A DNA stretch of 64,000 nt. It comes from Bacteroidota bacterium (GTDB lineage Bacteria > Bacteroidota > Bacteroidia > B-17B0 > Aurantibacillaceae). Below, piece by piece: positions 1-9,700 of this stretch (its first letter is position 1; each line of letters starts with the position of its first letter). Location: positions 372,001-436,000 of the forward strand of contig JADJDM010000001.1 of assembly GCA_016702705.1 (NCBI GenBank), in the 5' to 3' direction. The position numbers were made by a program, and so were the translations under genes. The notes below the pieces were generated by a model. The model ran no database searches. It was not told where the DNA came from and saw only the letters and a list, made by a program, of their open reading frames with translations.

Positions 1-125
1 GCATTCATTTTTGAAATACGGTACGCTGCTGATGCAAGTGCTTTTACTTTAAATGGATTCTCTCCATGTAACTCCATTAACTTGGCGGTTACTTCCAAAC
101 AGTCTGAAATTTCTTCGGTAATCAT
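1..125 (-). CDS. polX: DNA polymerase X family protein (PolX), N-terminal fragment
   Basis: The minus strand opens with ATG at 125 and stays open to the window edge (41 codons). The translation begins MITEEISDCLEVTAKLMELH and continues with GENPFKVKALASAAYRI. This matches the N-terminal helix-hairpin-helix lead of bacterial PolX enzymes (DNA polymerase beta-like plus PHP domain), which act in base-excision repair. Only the first segment is visible, so the polymerase and PHP motifs cannot be checked. It starts 3 bases after the ispD stop codon and is probably the last gene of the tadA-GH3-ispD operon. The family call rests on a short stretch. Confidence 0.6.
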   Translation of the reverse strand, partial: MITEEISDCLEVTAKLMELHGENPFKVKALASAAYRISKMN

Positions 126-128
126 ATT

Positions 129-797
129 CTATTTTTTTAGCAATGCCTCTGCTATCAATATATCTGAAGGCAAGGTGATTTTTATGTTTTCTATATTTCC
201 TTCAACTAAATTTACCACATGCCCCGCGTTTTCAAACACAGTTGCATCATCGGTAAACGAATTTTTATATTCTACTTCAAATGCTTTTTGTAATACATCG
301 GTCTTAAAACACTGTGGTGTTTGCACTATGCGATAGTTATCTCTGTTAATTGCAATGCTCTTCTTTCCATCAACACTGCGTATCGATTCGCTCACTTTAA
401 TAACAGGAACACCCGAATTATTTTCTTGTGCTGAAACAAAACATCTTTTTATTGTTTCTTTTGAAACTAAAGGTCTTGCTGCGTCGTGAATAGCAACTAA
501 TGAATTGTCATCCTTAATTACAGCTAGTCCATTTTTTACCGAATGAAAGCGAGTTTCTCCACCTAATACAATTTTAATTTTTGCATAGGGAAAATATTTC
601 TGCATTAATCCTTCTGCATAGTCTGAATAATTGGCGTGCACACAACAAATAACATGTACATTTTTATCATACTCGAAAAAACGTTTTATGGTATGAACAA
701 TAATAGGCAATCTATTAGCTTCCATATACTGTTTAGGAACATCGCTATTCATGCGACTTCCACTTCCTCCTGCCACTATTATTACATATTGATTCAT
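129..797 (-). CDS. ispD: 2-C-methyl-D-erythritol 4-phosphate cytidylyltransferase (IspD)
   Basis: IspD joins CTP and 2-C-methyl-D-erythritol 4-phosphate to give CDP-ME, the third step of the MEP isoprenoid pathway in the cytosol. The 222 residues are full length. The N-terminal nucleotide-binding loop IIVAGGSGSRM lies at residues 6-16, with the catalytic Arg15 and Lys22 (in PKQY) expected for the family. The HDAARPLV motif is near residue 108. Its ATG overlaps the stop of the upstream GH3 gene by four bases (ATGA), so the two are probably translationally coupled. Nothing in it is truncated. The 9-mer variant TGCCCCGCG lies in it at 220-228. Confidence 0.95.
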   Translation of the reverse strand: MNQYVIIVAGGSGSRMNSDVPKQYMEANRLPIIVHTIKRFFEYDKNVHVICCVHANYSDYAEGLMQKYFPYAKIKIVLGGETRFHSVKNGLAVIKDDNSLVAIHDAARPLVSKETIKRCFVSAQENNSGVPVIKVSESIRSVDGKKSIAINRDNYRIVQTPQCFKTDVLQKAFEVEYKNSFTDDATVFENAGHVVNLVEGNIENIKITLPSDILIAEALLKK

Positions 798-2311
798 TGT
801 TCGCTAATTACTTTTTTAATTTCCTCAACATATTTACGTTCATTACATAAACGAGGCACTTTGTTTTGTCCACCTAATTTGTTTTTACTCTCTAACCACT
901 GTAAGAACGTTCCCTTGGTAGCGACAACTAATTTAGGAAAATGTAACACATAATTATTAAAACGTTTTGCTTCATAATCCGAATTCAATTTTTTTAATTC
1001 TTTATCTAAGATGTCTATAAAATAATCTTCATTATTTGGTAAACGTTCAAACTCTATAATCCATTCATGTGCCCCACTACCTTCTTTCATAAATATCGGC
1101 GCAGCAGTGTATTCTGTAATTTGCGCATGCGTTTTTTCACAAGCAATTTTTAATGCCTGCTCTGCATTGTGTATCATTAGTTCCTCGCCAAAAACATTGA
1201 TGTGATGTTTTGTTCTACCAGTAATAATAAAACGATAAGGTTCTAATGATGTAAACTGAATGGTATCTCCTAATTCATAACGCCACAAACCTGCTGTGGT
1301 TGTGATAATCATAGAATACACAACACCTAAATTAACCTCAGCTAAATTATACACGCGTGGATTTTCTTTCCCAATATCTTCTGCAGGAATAAATTCATAA
1401 TAGATTCCATAATCCAACATCAACAATAAATCTTTCGAATCCTTTTGATCTTGTATTCCAAAAAAACCTTCAGACGCATTGTACAATTCTAAATAAGAAA
1501 CAGCATCATTATCAAACAAGTGTTTAAACTGCTCTGCATATGGCGTAAAACTTACACCACCATGAAAATACACTTCCAAGTTTGGCCAAATTTCACGCAT
1601 ACTTGTTGCGCCTTTTGCTTCCATTACTTTTTTAAGCAATACCAACATCCAACTTGGAACACCTGCAATACTGGTAACATTAGCGTTTTTAGTGGTTTCA
1701 ACCATCTTTGCTAATTTATCATCCCAATTACTCATTAATGCAATATTAATGTCGGGCGCTCTAAAATACTCGGCCCACATGGGGAGATTTTGAATTACAA
1801 TTGCACTCACATCACCTTGAAATGATTGGTAATCGCCAAAGGAATCGGTTTGATGACTTCCACCCAATGCAAGATTTTTTCCTCTAAATAAATTTGTTTC
1901 AGGATTGTTTACGCAATGTATGGTTACCATATCGCGTCCTGCATTGTAATGACAACCATCTAAACTCTCATGGCTAACAGGAATAAATTTACTTTTATCA
2001 GAAGTGGTACCGCTTGATTTTGCAAACCATTTTATTTCTTCGTTCCACAATAAATTTTGTTCTCCTCTACGAACGCGTTCTATGTAAGGTTTCAAGCTTT
2101 CATAATCTTGAAGAGGAACTGCTTTTTTAAATTGCTCGTAATTATCAATAAATTCAAAGCCATGTTTTTTTCCAAACTCTGTTGATGCCCCGCTTTTTAA
2201 TAATTTTCTAAGCCACTCATCTTGCACATCAATAGGATATTTCATGAATAGCTCTATTTGATGCATGCGCTTTTTCATGAGCCAAGATGCTATGGAATTG
2301 ATGATTGGCAT
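794..2311 (-). CDS. GH3 superfamily protein (acyl-adenylating enzyme fold)
   Basis: A 505-residue protein of the GH3 family, named after plant auxin-responsive acyl-amido synthetases that adenylate a carboxylate and transfer it to an amine. The segment KWFAKSSGTTSDKSKFIPVS near residues 95-114 is the Ser/Thr-rich ATP-binding motif of this adenylate-forming fold. The later YELGDTIQFT and FIITGRTKHHINVFGEE segments match the ATP-binding motifs around the mobile C-terminal domain. The substrate in Bacteroidota is not established. The gene starts inside the stop of tadA (one-base overlap at 2311) and ends over the start of ispD, so it is embedded in a coupled operon with housekeeping genes. Confidence 0.88.
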   Translation of the reverse strand: MPIINSIASWLMKKRMHQIELFMKYPIDVQDEWLRKLLKSGASTEFGKKHGFEFIDNYEQFKKAVPLQDYESLKPYIERVRRGEQNLLWNEEIKWFAKSSGTTSDKSKFIPVSHESLDGCHYNAGRDMVTIHCVNNPETNLFRGKNLALGGSHQTDSFGDYQSFQGDVSAIVIQNLPMWAEYFRAPDINIALMSNWDDKLAKMVETTKNANVTSIAGVPSWMLVLLKKVMEAKGATSMREIWPNLEVYFHGGVSFTPYAEQFKHLFDNDAVSYLELYNASEGFFGIQDQKDSKDLLLMLDYGIYYEFIPAEDIGKENPRVYNLAEVNLGVVYSMIITTTAGLWRYELGDTIQFTSLEPYRFIITGRTKHHINVFGEELMIHNAEQALKIACEKTHAQITEYTAAPIFMKEGSGAHEWIIEFERLPNNEDYFIDILDKELKKLNSDYEAKRFNNYVLHFPKLVVATKGTFLQWLESKNKLGGQNKVPRLCNERKYVEEIKKVISEQ

Positions 2312-2751
2312 TAGCGCTTAGACTTAAAAAATGTTTTTATTAATTCACCGCATTCATCTTTCATTACACCAGAAACAATTTCTGTTTTTGGATGAAGTAA
2401 ATTATTTCCCGCTTTTGAATAGCCTCGCTTTTCATCACTTGCCCCGTAAACTACTTTCCCAATTTGACTCCAATACAAAGCGCCTGCGCACATTACACAA
2501 GGTTCGAGTGTTACATACAAAGTGCATTCGTTTAAATATTTTCCACCAATATAATTTGCTGCTGCAGTAATAATTTGCATTTCGGCATGTGCTGTAACAT
2601 CATTTAATCGTTCGGTTAAATTATGCGAACGCGCAATGATTTGATTTCCTGAAACGATAACAGCGCCAACAGGTACTTCGTTATCATTAAAAGCTAATTT
2701 GGCTTCTTTAAAAGCCTCTTTCATAAAGTGTTCGTCGCTTAAATCTTGCAT
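2311..2751 (-). CDS. tadA: tRNA-specific adenosine deaminase / nucleoside deaminase
   Basis: A zinc-dependent deaminase of the TadA family, which converts A34 to inosine in tRNA-Arg. From the Met at 2751, the zinc ligand and catalytic glutamate are in THAE-like TAHAEMQ (His55, Glu57), and the remaining ligands are PCVMC (Cys85, Cys88). The length of about 146 residues is normal. A longer start at 2784 exists, but it adds residues not seen in the family and would leave almost no room for the divergent rdgB promoter, so I prefer 2751. First gene of a minus-strand operon continuing into the GH3 gene and ispD. A guanine deaminase role cannot be excluded from sequence alone. Confidence 0.88.
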   Translation of the reverse strand: MQDLSDEHFMKEAFKEAKLAFNDNEVPVGAVIVSGNQIIARSHNLTERLNDVTAHAEMQIITAAANYIGGKYLNECTLYVTLEPCVMCAGALYWSQIGKVVYGASDEKRGYSKAGNNLLHPKTEIVSGVMKDECGELIKTFFKSKR

Positions 2752-2788
2752 GTTTACAAAAATACGTAAAGCTTTTGTTATCACTAAT

Positions 2789-2796
2789 TATATTTG
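2789..2796 (+). promoter_or_regulatory. Bacteroidota -7 promoter box (TATATTTG) for rdgB
   Basis: TATATTTG fits TAnnTTTG exactly and lies 19 bases before the rdgB ATG, in the short divergent gap with tadA. No convincing -33 TTTG was seen at the usual distance. Confidence 0.6.
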
Positions 2797-2815
2797 TAGC
2801 AACTAAACCATAATT

Positions 2816-3400
2816 ATGAAATTAATTTTCGCCTCTCACAACAAGAACAAAGTAAAAGAAATTGCAGCTATACTTCCTAAACATATCGAATTAGTTGGTT
2901 TGCACGACCTCAACTATACTGATGAAATTGACGAAACAGGGGCAACATTAGAAGAAAATGCATTAATAAAAGCAAAACATATTTACGAAAAATTTAATCT
3001 GAATTGTTTTGCGGATGATTCAGGACTTGAAGTAGAATCCTTAAATAATGAACCAGGAGTTTATTCGGCTCGTTATGCGGGAAGCGAAAAAAATGATAAT
3101 GCAAATATGGATAAATTAATAGCAAACTTATCCCTACAAACCAACAGAAAAGCGCGTTTTAGAACTGTTATATCGCTTATTTTAGATGGAAAAGAGTATT
3201 CTTTTGAAGGAATTATTTCTGGGCAAATAATTAACGAAAAGAAAGGTGAACATGGTTTTGGATATGATCCAATTTTTGTTCCTGATGGCTTTGAAAAAAC
3301 ATTTGCTGAATTAAACGCTGAAATAAAAAATCAGATTTCACATCGTGCATTAGCGGTAAAAAAACTAGTTGATTTTTTAGCGCAAAACCATTCGAGTTAG
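2816..3400 (+). CDS. rdgB: XTP/dITP diphosphatase (RdgB/HAM1)
   Basis: Hydrolyses non-canonical purine triphosphates (dITP, XTP) to monophosphates, cleaning the nucleotide pool in the cytosol. The 194-residue sequence carries all family signatures: SHNKNKVKEI near the N-terminus, ADDSGLEVESL at about residues 67-77, GVYSARYAG just after, and GFGYDPIFVP followed by the SHR motif near the C-terminus. It is monocistronic, faces away from tadA and converges on the PKD-repeat gene 21 bases downstream. The start at 2816 is set by the N-terminal MKLIFASHN, which aligns with the family start. Confidence 0.95.
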   Translation: MKLIFASHNKNKVKEIAAILPKHIELVGLHDLNYTDEIDETGATLEENALIKAKHIYEKFNLNCFADDSGLEVESLNNEPGVYSARYAGSEKNDNANMDKLIANLSLQTNRKARFRTVISLILDGKEYSFEGIISGQIINEKKGEHGFGYDPIFVPDGFEKTFAELNAEIKNQISHRALAVKKLVDFLAQNHSS

Positions 3401-3421
3401 TCTAAAATTTATTCTACTTTT

Positions 3422-5659
3422 TCACCTAATTAAAGAAAAGGTTCCTGAATGCTGATGACTTTCATGATTCACAACATCTCTATACTTTACTAAATAAACA
3501 TACACATCTTGCTGGCATTTATTTCCTCTCAACTTGCCATCCCAACCAATTAGCTGATCATTTGTTTCAAATATTTTTTCTCCCCACCTATCAAACACAT
3601 AAAATTCATATTCATATACACCCATTAATTCAGGTTTAAATACGTTATTAATATAATCTCCATTAGGCGTAAATGCATTTGGAATATAAAACAAATACTC
3701 TTCTTGTATTTTTACTTTTACTTTAAATGTATCGGGGCAACCATTACTACCATAAGCAACTTGTGTAATTTCATACTCGCCATAATCCTCGTAATAATGA
3801 TACTCGGGTGTATAATTATAAATCATTCCATCACCCATTATCATTTGTGTACTAACAGCTTGAAAGCTTGTATCAGTAAAATAAAAAATAGGGTCGTACA
3901 CTGTGGTTATTGTTGGATTAACAATAAATCCAGCAGATGGCGAAGGTTTCACCTCAATTGCATTTTGTAAATTAAAAACACTTGTATCCAAACAGCCACT
4001 TGTTGTTACTACAATTAAAGTAACATCATACGTTCCTATATCTTCATAAACATGAAAAGGGTTTTGCTCAGTGCTTGTTTGTCCATCACCAAACAACCAC
4101 AAATACGTTAAACTGGTTCCAGCGTTACTACTATCAACAAATTGAACCCCTTGGGGTTGACAACCTAAAACATTTAACGGTGGAAAATACGCTGTTGGTG
4201 GCGGAAACACCATTACTTGCTGCGTGGCAGAATCGGAACATATTGCTTGCGTCATCGTTAATGTTACAGGAAATGGTCCATTACCAAAAAACTGCACGTT
4301 ATTTTGCACTAAATTAGTTGACGATTGAGGAACTGAACCTGGACCGAAATTCCAATCAAAAGTTGTATAAGGTGCAAAAGTTCCTGCGCCAACAAAATCG
4401 AAAGAATTATTATTTAAGCAAGCATTTGTATATGAGAAATTAAAACTTGGATCTAGTAAAGGATAAATTAAAAAATCCAATTCAGTTGTATCAGAACATG
4501 GACTTCCTTCATTCACAATCAACTGCACTGTATAACGACCAGTATCGGGATAAACATAGGTAGGTTCAAACAAATGTGAAGTATCACTTAAAATAGAAGA
4601 AACGCCAAAATCCCACGAATAAGTTGTTGGGCCAGCAATATTACTAAAGCTCAAATTATTAAAATCTACATTATACCCTGAGCAATATGTTGTTTGCTCT
4701 GCAACAGCAGCTGAACTTGTAACATTACATGGCGTAACATTAAATTGAAAATCGCGCGTATGTGTTCCAATAACAATTCCATTTCTTATTTCTTGAACAC
4801 AAATAGAAACAACCCATTGCCCGTTGATGTTTGGTATTCCATTTAAAAATCCAGTAGCTGGATTAATATTCATTGCTGGATTAGAACTCATTGGGTATGA
4901 ACCATTATAAGGCGCTAAATAACTTACGTTGCCAAAAGGAGGGGGTGAATTAACAGATGGACAAACTGCAGGGCATCCAGCTCCACCATTAACGCCACCA
5001 GCAATAAGCGGACAACACACATCTAACCCACTATATGTTGAACAAATTGAGTAAACTAATTGGTCGCCATCAGGGTCAGTTGCGCCATGATCAAATTCAA
5101 TCGGAATTCCGTTACAAATATAAATAGGTGGAAAATTATTAAATCGAGGAGAACTATTAACAGCAACCTCTTCTGGTCCAGGAATGTGTTCCCAATAAGT
5201 TGCTCCTACTCCACCTGGGTTAACTAAATTTAAAATTGAGTTGTTTCTACAGCAACGTTTATATACAATTGTATAACCACCTGTTCTTGGAGGTAGATTT
5301 ACGTATTCGGTATACACTGCTTCCTCATAACAAATATTATTTGGCGGCTCAATACAAGGGTTTGGTTGATTTGGTTCTAATTGAGTTTTAGGCGCTGGAG
5401 TAGAGATGATGGTTTGTATCAATCCCCCTTGTGCATCAAAAATATTAATTGTGCAAGGATAAATAACACCACCTGGCCCTGCTAAACCATCAAAATTAGG
5501 AACACCGTTAATACAATCTCTGTAAACTTTCATTACAATGCGGTAATCGTTATTACCTAAATAATCATAATAAACTTCGCCCCCAACAATATGTGTTGCT
5601 TTCATGCTTAAAGAAAAAAGCACAAATAATATTAAAGCAATATAGTTTTTGGTTTTCAA
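3422..5659 (-). CDS. PKD-repeat protein with T9SS type B (gliding-associated) C-terminal domain
   Basis: A 745-residue exported surface protein. Residues 1-21 are a signal peptide ending near SMKAT. An N-terminal module starting THIVGGEVYYDYLG is common in large Bacteroidota adhesins. Several PKD-type domains follow from about residue 315 to 650, recognisable by repeats like TYSWDFG and TYLWLFGDG with a following TYDV or TYTV strand. The last 90 residues, including IPNAFTPNGDYINNVF and FDRWGEKIF, are the CHU_C/type B sorting domain that directs secretion through the type IX system and surface anchoring. Ligand unknown. It converges with rdgB. A -7 box sits only 6 bases before the ATG, suggesting a leaderless mRNA. 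Confidence 0.9.
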   Translation of the reverse strand: MKTKNYIALILFVLFSLSMKATHIVGGEVYYDYLGNNDYRIVMKVYRDCINGVPNFDGLAGPGGVIYPCTINIFDAQGGLIQTIISTPAPKTQLEPNQPNPCIEPPNNICYEEAVYTEYVNLPPRTGGYTIVYKRCCRNNSILNLVNPGGVGATYWEHIPGPEEVAVNSSPRFNNFPPIYICNGIPIEFDHGATDPDGDQLVYSICSTYSGLDVCCPLIAGGVNGGAGCPAVCPSVNSPPPFGNVSYLAPYNGSYPMSSNPAMNINPATGFLNGIPNINGQWVVSICVQEIRNGIVIGTHTRDFQFNVTPCNVTSSAAVAEQTTYCSGYNVDFNNLSFSNIAGPTTYSWDFGVSSILSDTSHLFEPTYVYPDTGRYTVQLIVNEGSPCSDTTELDFLIYPLLDPSFNFSYTNACLNNNSFDFVGAGTFAPYTTFDWNFGPGSVPQSSTNLVQNNVQFFGNGPFPVTLTMTQAICSDSATQQVMVFPPPTAYFPPLNVLGCQPQGVQFVDSSNAGTSLTYLWLFGDGQTSTEQNPFHVYEDIGTYDVTLIVVTTSGCLDTSVFNLQNAIEVKPSPSAGFIVNPTITTVYDPIFYFTDTSFQAVSTQMIMGDGMIYNYTPEYHYYEDYGEYEITQVAYGSNGCPDTFKVKVKIQEEYLFYIPNAFTPNGDYINNVFKPELMGVYEYEFYVFDRWGEKIFETNDQLIGWDGKLRGNKCQQDVYVYLVKYRDVVNHESHQHSGTFSLIR

Positions 5660-5665
5660 GGCTTA

Positions 5666-5673
5666 CAAAGCTA
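5666..5673 (-). promoter_or_regulatory. -7 box (TAGCTTTG), probable leaderless transcript
   Basis: On the minus strand TAGCTTTG fits TAnnTTTG. Its 3' end lies 6 bases before the ATG at 5659, so transcription is expected to start about at the first codon. Confidence 0.5.
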
Positions 5674-5710
5674 TGCTAATTTCATTAAAATCACTTTGTT
5701 AAGGCGTAAT

Positions 5711-6577
5711 TTATTTTTCTAATAGACTTCTCTTTATAATCGGTTGTTTTCTTACAGAAATGGTAATTGATGTTTTATCTGATAAAATCAATTCATTATT
5801 AACACATTCATCAATATAATTTATATTAACTAAATGTGATTTATGTGGTCGTAAAAACAAAGTTGAATCTATTTTCTTTTCAAGATTCTTTAATGTTTTT
5901 GCAGTCATTATTTTCATGTTTCCTGCTGTGTATATAACACAGTAGTTGCCGTCGGCTTCAGCTCTAAGTATATCGTTTTTGTGTAATTTATATGTTCTTG
6001 ATTGAGTATTTAAAACTAAATAATCACTCTCTTGCTCAGATATCAATTTAATTTTTTCTTGAGTACTAGAAGGATTAAGAATTGTTTTATTGTGCTCGGT
6101 TATCTCCTTTACCTTATTGCCCAAAAAACTGGAAATAACTGTAAGTACATTTAAGTGCTGTGCTGTGAAAAAATTCTTTGAAGTATGTTCGCTATCAATA
6201 ACTCCAATAACCTTTGCGCCAACTTTTATTGGAACCGTAAGTTCTGAATAACGTCTTTTATCATCAACAATGTATCTAGCATCTTTACTGGTATCATTAA
6301 TCAATTCTGTTATACCATAAAGTGCAACATTGCCCACAATTCCTTTCCCTACCGCAATTTCAATAGGATTGATAATTATTTTACCATCAGGGTTTTTAGG
6401 GCCAAATGCAGCTTTTTGAACTAATTTGCCCCGTTTTTCATCATACATGTAAATAACACAATCTTCAAAGCTTAATTTTGAGATACAATTTTTTGCCAAA
6501 TCCCAGCATAACTCATCTATGGTAGATGCTCTTTCCATCGACTCTGCAAGAAATGTAATAACTGAATCAATATTCAT
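5711..6577 (-). CDS. GAF domain plus LytTR DNA-binding regulator
   Basis: A 288-residue one-component regulator. Residues about 5-160 form a GAF domain (FEDCVIYMYDEKRGKLVQKA, then VGKGIVGNVA and the typical TVPIKVGAKVIGVIDSEH). Residues about 185-288 are a LytTR domain (ILRAEADGNYCVIYT, then LRPHKSHLVNINYID), which binds DNA as a dimer. There is no receiver domain or phosphorylation Asp, so the GAF domain probably senses a small ligand or partner directly. It stands alone between two surface-protein genes and diverges from the large T9SS gene at 6773, which is a plausible but unproven target. The upstream sequence has only a near match to the -7 box. Confidence 0.88.
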   Translation of the reverse strand: MNIDSVITFLAESMERASTIDELCWDLAKNCISKLSFEDCVIYMYDEKRGKLVQKAAFGPKNPDGKIIINPIEIAVGKGIVGNVALYGITELINDTSKDARYIVDDKRRYSELTVPIKVGAKVIGVIDSEHTSKNFFTAQHLNVLTVISSFLGNKVKEITEHNKTILNPSSTQEKIKLISEQESDYLVLNTQSRTYKLHKNDILRAEADGNYCVIYTAGNMKIMTAKTLKNLEKKIDSTLFLRPHKSHLVNINYIDECVNNELILSDKTSITISVRKQPIIKRSLLEK

Positions 6578-6745
6578 ATTCTCTTATTAAGAATTGCGTT
6601 TACTAAACTAAATGTACGTTAAATAAACGAAAAACTTCTTTGAATACATTGTTAATTAGTCTAATTATTTGATAATTAAATAATTAAAGTAATTAACTGA
6701 TTTCTATCATTACGACTAAACAATTACAACTGTAGATAAAAGCAT

Positions 6746-6753
6746 TATATTTG
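6746..6753 (+). promoter_or_regulatory. -7 promoter box (TATATTTG)
   Basis: An exact TAnnTTTG match 19 bases before the ATG at 6773, in the 195-base divergent gap with the GAF-LytTR gene. Confidence 0.6.
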
Positions 6754-6772
6754 TTGACTGAAATCGATAAAC

Positions 6773-9700
6773 ATGAAAAAAATATTATTATTTGCCATTG
6801 GATTAGTTTTAAGTTTAACTGCACTTTCTCAAAGTTCTCCTCCAACACTTCAAGCGTCAAATGTTCAAATCACATATAAAACAACAAGCGGAGCAACCAT
6901 AAGTTGGACACGTGGAAATGGTGAAGGTTGTGTTGTGGTAGTTCACTTATTCACAAACTCTAATGTAACGCCGCCTCTATCAACTACAGCTAGCTATAAT
7001 CCTAGTACAACTTTTGGTAGTGGAACAAGTCTTGGATCTGGAAATTACATAGTTTATGAAGGAACAGGAACAAGTGTTTTTATATCTGGCTTAAATGCTA
7101 ACACATTATATTATGCATATGTGTATGAGTGGAACGATTATCTTAATTGGATTAGCGGGACAACCACCACCTACTACAATACTAGTATAAACTCTAGTAT
7201 GAATGAATTTTTTGGCACTTTGGATACATCTCCTTCTGCTGCTTCTGTAGTAAATTCAGTTACTCCAAGTTATACTAGCGCAACAATTAATGTTAGTACT
7301 GGAACAGGAGCAGATGGACGTTTAATATACCTAAGACCTTCTGCAGGAACTAACGCCTATCCTAGCGATGGTTACGCATATACTGCATCTTCAACGTTTG
7401 GAAGTGGCGCCTTATTAGGTGGTGGATACGTTGTTTCATCAAGCACTGCTACTAGTGTTGCTGTTACTAATTTAATGCCTGCAACAACTTATTCCGTTTA
7501 TTCTCATGCTTATTCTGATGGTACGTATCCAACAACTTCTGCATATTCTTATAATTCTAGAAACTATTATACAGGAAGTGGTTATTCTTTTTCAACTGCC
7601 AACTACCCGCCTACTATTACTTTTAGTGGGGCATCAAGCAGTAGTATTTGTCAAGATGTTTCATGGCAAGCAATTTCACTAAATAACATTACCGATGGAA
7701 GTACTCTGGAAAACCAAACTGTAACATTAAGCGCAACTTCTAGTAACACCTCTTTAATTCCTAATGGAAACATAAATATTAGTTATAATGCAGGAGCAGG
7801 AACCGCAACTATTCTTTATGTTGCTGCAACAGGTCAATATGGAACGGCAACAATTTCGATTACTGCCAATGATGGTTATGCAACTACTCCTACTACAACT
7901 GTAAACTATAACGTTACTGTAAACCCAAAACCTTTTGCTGCAGGTACTACTACAATTAACGGAAATACTGGTACTAGCACGGTAGTTTTTTGTGGCGGCA
8001 CAAATGTAACAGCAAGCATTCCTGCAGTTTCATTTGCAACAGGATATAATTGGAATATACCTGCTGGTTCAACTATTCTTAGTGGAGCCAACACAAACTC
8101 TATTACTGTTTCAACTCCCACTGTTTCTGCTATTACAAATTATACCATCAGTGTTACACCAACTAATTCATGTGGAAATGGAACATCAACTTCCAGAGCT
8201 GTGCAAGTAGATCCAAATCCAACAACTCCTGTTGCAGGAGTTGATCAAATTAATTTATGTGGAGGAACTGCTTTTTTAAGTGCTAATACAGTTACTGGTT
8301 CAAATGTTGGAGTTTGGACATTAGCAAGTGGTTCTCCTACTCCATCTATTGGTAGCGCAGTATCGTCTTCAACTTCAATTTCTGGATTAATTTCTCCTAA
8401 TTCATACGCTTATGTTTGGAATGTTAGTTATACTGGAAGTTCTTGTCCAACAAAAAGAGATACAGTTATTGTAAATACTAATTGGGCTCATCCTAGTTGT
8501 CAACCATCAGCAAATTTTAGTTACTCGCCAATAAGTGATGTTTCTGCAAGTACAGTTTGCGTTGGAACACAATTAAATTTTACCGATTTATCTGTAAGCG
8601 CAAATCAATGGCAATGGGATTTTGAGTATGATGGTTCAGCTAATTATACTTCGACTTCGCAAAACCCTTCATATACATACAATACAGTTGGTACATATTC
8701 TGTTTACCTAAACATATATAGTAATGCAACATCGCAATTTTATAACATTACAAAAGTAATTAATGTTGTTGGCGCTCCTTCAACTCCAGGAATGATTTTC
8801 GGAACAACGAATGGTATTTGCGCAAACTCTCCTAATCAGTATGCATACTCATTATCTTCGGTTACTAATGCTACTAACTACAATTGGACCTTACCAACAG
8901 GCGCAAATATTGTTGCAAATCCTTCTAATACATCTGTTGTATTAATGTTTGCTGCAAATGCGGTTCCTGGTAATTTAAGTGTAAACGCATCTAACTCATG
9001 TGGTACAAGTGCTAATTCTGATTTAATGATTAACATATCTCCATTACCTGTTATGCCAGGAGCTATAAATGGTGCATCAATTGCATGTCAAGGCGAACAA
9101 AATGTTTCCTTAACGGTGCCAAGTATAACTTATGCAACTTCATACGAATGGACTTTGTTAGATGGTTCACAAACAACAACGGGTACTCCTTCATACTCTT
9201 ATGATATTGGTTTAAATGAAATTGGCGGACGTGTATATGTTAAAGGTGTAAACGCTTGCGGAAATGGCGATTCAGTTAATTTTAACTTAAACATTAATCC
9301 ACTACCTGCAAATGTTGGAGGTATAAGTGGCAACACATTACTTAATTTATGTCCCGTTGCTGCTGCAGAAGCGTTTTCACTTTCAGCTGTTGACAATGCA
9401 ACAAATTATACTTGGAATGTAAGTGCTGGAATAATTAATTCAGGAACCGGAACTAATGCTATCTCTGTTGATTTTACAGGGGTTACTGGGAATGTAACGA
9501 TTCAAGCAATCCCATCTAATAGCTGTGGAGTAAGAGATAGCTCTCCAGTATTTAATTTATCGTTTAGTGTTGTACCTGTTGTTGACCTTTGTATCATTAG
9601 TGTTGATACAGCATCATTATATAATGAAATTTATTGGGCTCGTCCAGCAACCAATGATATTGATAGTTTTAGAGTTTATAGAAAAGTAAGTGCGCTCGTA

